Positions 1 to 5,328 of a stretch of 5,328 nt of DNA are shown in pieces (within the stretch, counting starts at the first letter, position 1; the number at the start of each line of letters is the position of its first letter). The DNA is from Gemmatimonadales bacterium (lineage in GTDB: Bacteria; Gemmatimonadota; Gemmatimonadetes; Gemmatimonadales; GWC2-71-9), in NCBI GenBank assembly GCA_013816685.1, contig JACDDX010000142.1:1-5328 (forward strand), written 5' to 3'. The translations under genes were made by a program, and so were the position numbers. Under the pieces are notes generated by a model. That model had not been told where the DNA came from. It saw nothing but the letters and a program-made list of their open reading frames with translations, and ran no database searches.

Positions 1-147
1 GTCGAAATCAATGAGGAGGGCGGCGTGCGGGGCGTGGACGAGGGGCTGGCTCAGATGCCGGCCCGGTCGGATCAGCGGTCGATTCACGAAGCGCTCGGTC
101 TCAGGCCCGGCGCCCGCCAGGACCGTCCAGCGCCTCTCCCGGACTGA
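1..147 (+). CDS. C-terminal end of an unidentified protein (partial, enters from left)
   Basis: Reading frame 1 is open from the first base to a TGA at 145-147, giving 48 residues with most codons ending in G or C, as in the confident genes of the window. The peptide starts VEINEEGGVRGVDEGLAQMP and ends in a Pro/Arg-rich tail (RPAPLPD), a composition common at C-termini. I do not recognise the family. It runs tail-to-tail with the histidine kinase gene. An alternative is a small 40-residue ORF starting at GTG 25, because GAGGAGG at 13-19 would be a well-placed Shine-Dalgarno sequence; I prefer a truncated gene because the frame is already open and charged upstream of that GTG. The fragment is short and chance openness is possible in GC-rich DNA, so confidence is moderate to low. 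Confidence 0.42.
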   Translation, partial: VEINEEGGVRGVDEGLAQMPARSDQRSIHEALGLRPGARQDRPAPLPD

Positions 148-215
148 CCCGGCGGGAGCGCCATGGACGGCCGGGCGAGCCCGACGGCCATCTGTCGACG
201 AGGATGCGCGGCGTC

Positions 216-239
216 GCCGGCGACACGGTGTCGCGCGGC
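216..239. terminator. Strong GC-rich hairpin in the convergent gap, possible bidirectional terminator
   Basis: Bases 216-219 (GCCG) pair with 236-239 (CGGC), and 220-225 (GCGACA) pair with 229-234 (TGTCGC), leaving a CGG loop and one bulged G at 235: ten base pairs in all. It lies in the 258-base gap between two convergent genes, where a terminator is expected. There is no T-run on either side, so it is not a classical intrinsic terminator. An overlapping 12-base perfect palindrome (213-224) could form instead. The rest of 148-405 shows no gene I can support. Confidence 0.35.
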
Positions 240-405
240 TCGCCGCCGGTTTCCCAGGCCGCCACCGTGCACCGTAGGCAATGGGCAACCCGATCGATGC
301 GGCGGCTGGTGGCGCTGCGCGGTCTGTTCACCGGCCGGGTCGCCGGGATCCCGATCGCGTCAGCAGCGCGGAAAAGTAGGCGGAGGGGCGATCCGTGGCC
401 AGAGG

Positions 406-1571
406 TCAGCCGATGTGCGGCTCGCCGGCGGGCGGTAGATCCAGCGCGAAGTGGAACCGGGTTCCGCACAGGGGAGCCGTCTCGACCTGCAGCGACGCCC
501 CCATCGCCTCCACCAGTTTGCGGCAGATCGAGAGTCCGAGTCCCGACCCCGAGAACGCATACTCGCCCGCCTTCTGGCGCCGGCGAAACGGCTCGTACAG
601 CATCGCGAGCGACTGCGGCGGGATGCCCCGCCCGGTGTCGCGGACCCCAAACTCGATGTTTCGTCGCCCGCTCGGTCGCGCCATCAGCTCCACATACCCC
701 TCGGCGGTGAACTTGAGTGCGTTGGTCGTCAGATTCAGCAGCACGCGACTGAGTGCCACCGGGTGACCGATGCGGAAATCTGTTTCGGGGAGGCTGAGGC
801 GAACCTCGAGATTCTTCTCCTCGGCGATCGGCTGAACGATGTCCCGCACCGATTCGAGAATGTCGGCTACCGAGAACGGAATCGGATCGAGGTCGACCAG
901 ACGGTCTCCACCCCGCGCCAGCTCGATGACATCGCTCGCCACCGAGCTGAGGCCGAAGGCCGCGCTGTAGATCAGCCCGAGCTGCCGCTCCTGGACCGGC
1001 GTTACTGGACCACTTCGAGCGCGTTGCAGTGTCTCGGCGAGGAAGAGGATCGAAGTGAGCGGGGAGCGGATATCGTGAGCGACTTCGACCACCAGCTCCA
1101 GACCGTCCGGAGCCGCCAGGCGCTCGGCGAAATGCTGCGACCAGTCGGTCTCGAGCGTGCGCCCGACCCGCTCCATTGCGTTGAGCACACAGAACAGCTG
1201 CGAAGGCTCCATCGCGGGAATCGCCTGCGCCCGGTCCACGAACGCGGACCGGATCAGGCCAAGCAGTCGGCGTGCGAGGGCGTTTTGAGGCAAGGTGCCC
1301 AGGTCGGGGTCTGCGCCGCTCGCGCATTGCCGGATGGCTTGGGAGAGCTGCGCCAGGTGCCCGATGGCCTCCTCGACGCTCGTGGCGTGCTCGATCGCAC
1401 GCTCCCACTCTGCCTCGGCGCGCAGCACGGACTCCCGCAGCGCCTCCCACAGTGGCGGCGCGATGTTCCCCCCCGCTGGCCCGTCTGGATCCCAGGCTCT
1501 GAGCGGCGGCGGCACGTGCACGGCGCGCCGCCTCTCGCCGCTGGTGGAGCCCGGCGGGAGGATTCTCGGAA

Positions 1572-1575
<4 letters not shown>
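406..1575 (-). CDS. Soluble two-component sensor histidine kinase
   Basis: This 389-residue protein should autophosphorylate on a histidine and pass the phosphate to a response regulator, most likely the one encoded just upstream. The C-terminal half holds the full kinase core: H box VAHDIRSPLTS with the phospho-acceptor at H167, N box LLNLTTNALKFT (about 279-290), G1 box DTGRGIPP (313-320), F-box-like LYEPFRRRQ (326-334) and G2 box GSGLGLSICRKL (343-354). These are HisKA plus HATPase_c features and nothing essential looks missing. Residues 1-155 contain no transmembrane helix or signal peptide and match no sensor domain I recognise; they are mostly helical, so the kinase should be cytoplasmic and sense an internal ligand or a partner. 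The start is a GTG whose last two bases lie in the TGA stop of the regulator gene (GTGA overlap), implying translational coupling; only a weak GGGA lies about 8 bases upstream. The stop is TGA at 406-408. Confidence 0.93.
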
Positions 1576-3092
<1,517 letters not shown>

Positions 3093-3100
3093 CGAAGGGG

Positions 3101-3105
3101 CTCCT
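3101..3105 (-). promoter_or_regulatory. Ribosome binding site of the response regulator gene
   Basis: On the minus strand AGGAG lies 8 bases before the ATG at 3092. It is the clearest Shine-Dalgarno sequence among the confident genes of the window and fixes the start of the sigma-54 regulator. Confidence 0.75.
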
Positions 3106-3178
3106 GACGAGCATAGAAGAGTTGCGGTGAGCGGACGAGCGACGATGACTCCCGTTCGTGAGCCGGCGAAGCGCTGAG

Positions 3179-3193
3179 TGTAAGGGTTTTACA
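3179..3193. promoter_or_regulatory. Short inverted repeat over the -10 region, possible operator
   Basis: TGTAA-GGGTT-TTACA is a 5-5-5 inverted repeat that covers the candidate -10 element of the regulator-kinase operon. A dimeric repressor, possibly the regulator itself, could bind there. Such short repeats are frequent by chance, so this is only a suggestion. Confidence 0.22.
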
Positions 3194-3215
3194 ACAGAGT
3201 GACGCGTCCCGTCAA
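3188..3215 (-). promoter_or_regulatory. Candidate housekeeping-type promoter for the regulator-kinase operon
   Basis: On the minus strand TTGACG (3215-3210) matches the -35 consensus in five of six bases, and TGTAAA (3193-3188) matches the -10 element in four of six, with a 16-base spacer. Transcription would begin near 3180, giving a leader of about 90 bases before the ATG at 3092. No GG-N10-GC sigma-54 pattern was found by eye on the minus strand of this gap, so the operon is probably not sigma-54 dependent itself. It could also be read through from the upstream receiver-GGDEF gene. Confidence 0.45.
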
Positions 3216-3308
3216 GCCAGGTGAGTGCGATTATCACCGAACGAATCGCGAAAGGCCTCTAGGTCGTTGCTGTGTCACGACACCCTGACGCACGATCCGG
3301 GTATCCGC

Positions 3309-3320
3309 GGCGACGTCGCC
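3309..3320. repeat. Perfect 12-base palindrome just after the receiver-GGDEF stop codon
   Basis: GGCGACGTCGCC reads the same on both strands and lies one base beyond the TAA of the receiver-GGDEF gene. It cannot form a hairpin with a normal loop, so it is unlikely to be a terminator. It could be a protein binding site or chance in GC-rich DNA. The gap up to 3093 also has a weak GGTGA/TCACC inverted repeat (3220-3238). Confidence 0.3.
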
Positions 3321-3321
3321 C

Positions 3322-4272
3322 TTACGCCGGATATTTGAGCGGGACCGGCTCGAAGGCACGGATCCGTTCGGCGTCGCCGTCCCGCTTAAGCTCGCGGAGC
3401 GCCGTTGTGGCACGCAGCAGCAACTCGACGGCATCCACTTGGGATTCGGCGAAGTCGGGCACGGCGCAGTACCCCGCCTTGACTTTGAGACGTCGTTCCC
3501 CGCCCCGCACAGGAATTGGCGAAGCCTCGATAGCGGCACCGATGCGTTTCACCAGACGGAGTGCTCCGTCGACACCGGTCGCCGGGGCGATCACGCCGAA
3601 CTCAGAATGGCCGAGCCGGCCGATCGCGTCGGACGCTCGCCCGGTTCGCTTGAACAGGAGGCCGACCTGCTCGGCCACACGATTCGCCTCTTCGTCGACC
3701 GGGTCCCCACTCTCACCGTCCGGCTCTGGAGAGAAGACGACGCACGCGAGCGAATCTCTGCGACGGAAAGCTTCCGCGCCGATCTCACGGGCCCGGCGGG
3801 CGAGGCCTCGCATGTTGTAGAGCCCGGAACCTGGATCCAGCAGGTTCTCCTCACGCAGCGCATCCACTTCGCGCTTGCATTCAAGGAATGTATTGAGCCG
3901 GAGAAGCAGCGCTTCCCCGTCAAGCGGCTGACCCAGGAACTCCCACGCCCCCGCACGGTACGCCTCCAGTCGCTGACTTCTACCCGATGGCCCTGACGTC
4001 GTAATCACGACGGGCGTGGTCGGGCCGAACCTCGGATCGGCCCTGAGCGCCCGGCACACGTCGAAACCGTGCATGTCGGGCATCTGGGCATCGAGGATCA
4101 CGACATCGGGCTGCGCGGTCCGAGCGCGCTCCAGCGCCTGTTGACCGGTGTACGCACGCACGACGGCGTAACCCCGCGGCCCAAGAATGCTCTCAAGGGA
4201 CCGGGCCGACCATTCCTGGTCGTTCGCGATCAGGACAAGGGGAGCGACGGCGGCGGATTCGCGTTGGGCCAT
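3322..4272 (-). CDS. Atypical receiver-GGDEF protein, probably catalytically inactive, candidate c-di-GMP receptor
   Basis: This 316-residue cytoplasmic protein has a receiver domain (about 11-125), a charged linker helix (about 126-145) and a GGDEF-family domain (about 146-310) opened by DPGSGLYNMRG. The receiver keeps phospho-acceptor D61 (VVILDAQMPDMHG) and T91, but the acidic pair is N17-D18 and the conserved Lys is Gln (LGQPLD, Q115), so normal phosphorylation switching is doubtful. In the GGDEF domain the signature is GHSEF (221-225), and the usual DxDxFK metal and nucleotide segment is replaced by SPEPDGESGDP, so c-di-GMP synthesis is unlikely. The inhibitory-site motif RxxD is kept as RASD (212-215), exactly five residues before the signature, as in known c-di-GMP-binding GGDEF proteins. 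PelD is a precedent for a degenerate GGDEF domain that binds c-di-GMP and controls a polysaccharide. ATG 4272 is chosen because it directly precedes the receiver, but it has no Shine-Dalgarno sequence. The frame stays open back to ATG 4890, so a longer N-terminus cannot be excluded. Confidence 0.85.
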   Translation of the reverse strand: MAQRESAAVAPLVLIANDQEWSARSLESILGPRGYAVVRAYTGQQALERARTAQPDVVILDAQMPDMHGFDVCRALRADPRFGPTTPVVITTSGPSGRSQRLEAYRAGAWEFLGQPLDGEALLLRLNTFLECKREVDALREENLLDPGSGLYNMRGLARRAREIGAEAFRRRDSLACVVFSPEPDGESGDPVDEEANRVAEQVGLLFKRTGRASDAIGRLGHSEFGVIAPATGVDGALRLVKRIGAAIEASPIPVRGGERRLKVKAGYCAVPDFAESQVDAVELLLRATTALRELKRDGDAERIRAFEPVPLKYPA

Positions 4273-4480
4273 GGGGGACCAATGAGAGATGGGAAAGAGT
4301 GAACAGCAGGCCCGCCAGCGCACTTCTCGTGCGTGGCGCCGCCGCAGAACGACCAACTTACGCTGCAAGGGCTTAGGTCTGAAATCTGAATCAGGGCCGC
4401 GATGGACTGAGGCGAGGACGCAACACCCGCTATTGTCAGGGCTCCAGAACGGCGGAGCGAGATGGTGTGGCGGCGCGATC

Positions 4481-4496
4481 GGGGAACATTGTTGCT
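4481..4496 (+). promoter_or_regulatory. Weak candidate sigma-54 (-24/-12) promoter
   Basis: GGGGAACATTGTTGCT has the obligatory GG and GC with the correct 10-base spacing and a good -12 box (TTGCT), but the -24 box matches the TGGCACG consensus in only three of seven bases. It points towards the sugar transferase and would give a leader of about 550 bases. It is reported because a sigma-54 activator gene lies close by. Confidence 0.2.
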
Positions 4497-4899
4497 CCAA
4501 GGCCACGCGCCACGCCACGGATGCGATAGCCCGCCGATCGAGACTTGCCTTTAAGCCCTTATGGAAATTGCGATTGCGTTGGGGAAGAGCGTTCTCTCGC
4601 CTCAACGGTTGCAACGGCGTCAACCTTGAAAGGACGCGGGCCAGAAGGCGGCGAGGTACCGCCGCGTAAGCGAGGTAGGCAACCACCGTGAGGCCCACGC
4701 AGATGCCCGTGCCAAGCCCCAAGAAAAGCCGCGATGTCCCCGACCCGGAAGCCGGCGAGCCGCCAGCGCTTCCCGACTCCAAGCGCTCCGAGTTCTCACA
4801 GCGGCTGGCGAGCTTCGGCCTGGGCGCCATTGAAGAACATCTGCTGACCAAGTCAAGTTTACCCAGGGATCGTCGAAAACGGTGATCCATTGTTCAACG

Positions 4900-4915
4900 T
4901 GTGACCCGGATCACA
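4900..4915. promoter_or_regulatory. Perfect CRP/FNR-type operator palindrome
   Basis: TGTGACCCGGATCACA matches the CRP consensus TGTGA-N6-TCACA at all ten defined positions. Its centre is about 151 bases upstream of the sugar transferase ATG and about 635 bases from the receiver-GGDEF start. If it works as a class II activator site, transcription would begin near 4949; ACTAAG at 4935-4940 is then a poor -10 candidate. The regulator would be a CRP-family protein encoded elsewhere; which one, and whether it activates or represses, cannot be told. Confidence 0.6.
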
Positions 4916-4957
4916 GGAAAGATGTTACAGGGGGACTAAGGTGGTGAAAGTCCGCCC

Positions 4958-4975
4958 GACAATCTTCCGGTTGTC
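4958..4975 (+). other. Stem-loop in the presumed leader of the sugar transferase
   Basis: GACAATC pairs with GGTTGTC (one G-U pair) around a TTCC loop, a compact 7-base-pair hairpin about 85 bases before the ATG. No T-run follows, so it is not an intrinsic terminator. It may shape the leader RNA or be chance; I see no known riboswitch consensus around it. Confidence 0.3.
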
Positions 4976-5058
4976 CTCCGTCGCACGTCCTTCCGCGGGT
5001 TCCGTGCTTCACAGTCGGATCGTGTGAGACGACTTGTCACTTAACCACGGGATAAAGA

Positions 5059-5328
5059 ATGTCAGGCGCACGTAGCAGTCAGCCGTCTATGCCCGCCGTG
5101 ACGGTTCGGTTTGACGACGTGATCTCGCGGCCGCATCGCTCAATGCCACATATGGAGCGGTCGGGGCAGCAGAGTGCGAGCGCGGAGTTCACAGGCCGGG
5201 CGCTGAATTTCGGGGTGGCGCTGGTGCTGCTGCTGCTGGCGCTGCCGCTCCTGCTGGTCATCGCCCTGGCGGTGCGCTGCACCTCGCGCGGCCCCGTCCT
5301 CTACACCCAGCGCCGCGTCGGCCTCGAC
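5059..5328 (+). CDS. Bacterial sugar transferase (polyprenyl-phosphate sugar phosphotransferase), N-terminal part
   Basis: The first 90 codons are present and the frame continues beyond the window. Residues 1-45 are a polar tail, followed by RALNFGVALVLLLLALPLLL and further hydrophobic residues to about 73, then TSRGPVLYTQRRVGLD. This hydrophobic helix, broken near P63, followed by S-x-GPV-x-Y-x-Q-x-RVG is the hallmark of the family of PglC, WbaP and WcaJ C-terminal domains. These membrane enzymes move a sugar phosphate from a nucleotide sugar to undecaprenyl phosphate, starting a polysaccharide or glycan chain. No multi-helix N-terminal domain precedes it, so this is the short form. The catalytic Asp-Glu pair would lie beyond the window. 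ATG 5059 is the first start after an in-frame TAA (5053-5055), with a weak GGGA before it. Codons up to about 5155 are less GC-biased than those after it, so an internal ATG (5089, 5143 or 5152) is possible, although none has a better ribosome binding site. Confidence 0.88.
   Translation, partial: MSGARSSQPSMPAVTVRFDDVISRPHRSMPHMERSGQQSASAEFTGRALNFGVALVLLLLALPLLLVIALAVRCTSRGPVLYTQRRVGLD

Larger units (their letters stand above)
4273..5058. other. Long divergent intergenic region between the receiver-GGDEF and sugar transferase genes
   Basis: This 786-base region separates two divergent genes and must hold promoters for both. It contains a CRP-type palindrome, stem-loops and one weak sigma-54-like element, listed separately. 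No gene is convincing. The minus strand frame of the receiver-GGDEF gene is open from 4890, and its part around 4660-4728 would encode a hydrophobic helix (FLGLGTGICVGLTVVAYLAY), but codon third positions become mixed between there and 4272 and the peptide is rich in Cys, Trp and His. A 65-codon plus strand frame (GTG 4688 to TGA 4885) is Pro/Lys-rich and has only a weak ribosome binding site. Stem-loops near the sugar transferase include GGACT/AGTCC (4933-4953), GCACG/CGTGC (4983-5007) and AGTCG/CGACT (5013-5034). Confidence 0.5.

Noticed and set aside
4560..4576. TGGAAATTGCGATTGC as a sigma-54 promoter
   Set aside because: The GG to GC distance is 11 bases in place of 10, which sigma-54 does not tolerate well.
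4688..4885. Plus strand 65-codon frame starting at GTG
   Set aside because: It has only a weak ribosome binding site and no recognisable domain, and the same third-position bias is seen by the opposite frame; not enough to call a gene.
4940..4956. GGTGAAAGTCCG resembling part of a cobalamin riboswitch or group II intron
   Set aside because: The resemblance is limited to a few bases; no B12 box, conserved helices or intron domain V are seen.

Overview
The window is GC-rich bacterial DNA with regulatory genes beside the start of a surface-polysaccharide gene. Codons in the confident genes end mostly in G or C, and the families present (NtrC-type regulator, soluble histidine kinase, receiver-GGDEF protein, polyprenyl-phosphate sugar transferase) are typical of Gram-negative-type bacteria. 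The atypical receiver-GGDEF protein reminds me of proteins in Gemmatimonadota or other high-GC soil bacteria, but that is recollection and not proven by the sequence.

Layout. Positions 1-147 (+) look like the C-terminal end of a gene that enters from the left. Positions 148-405 are a convergent gap holding a strong hairpin. Positions 406-3092 (-) are a two-gene operon: a sigma-54-type response regulator (1572-3092) followed by a histidine kinase (406-1575), the two overlapping by 4 bases. A 229-base gap (3093-3321) carries the likely promoter and ribosome binding site of that operon. Positions 3322-4272 (-) encode a receiver-GGDEF protein whose catalytic and phosphorylation motifs are degenerate while its c-di-GMP inhibitory-site motif is kept. 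Positions 4273-5058 are a long (786-base) divergent intergenic region with a perfect CRP-type palindrome at 4900-4915 and several stem-loops. Positions 5059-5328 (+) begin a sugar transferase that leaves the window on the right.

How the parts may work together. The sugar transferase would load the first sugar phosphate onto a lipid carrier, usually the first step of exopolysaccharide or capsule synthesis. Three control layers sit next to it: a phosphorelay pair able to drive sigma-54 promoters, a probable c-di-GMP-binding pseudo-enzyme, and a CRP/FNR-type operator. That these regulators control the polysaccharide genes is an inference from position only. The most interesting element is the pseudo receiver-GGDEF protein, which looks like a signal receptor and not a signal-making enzyme.
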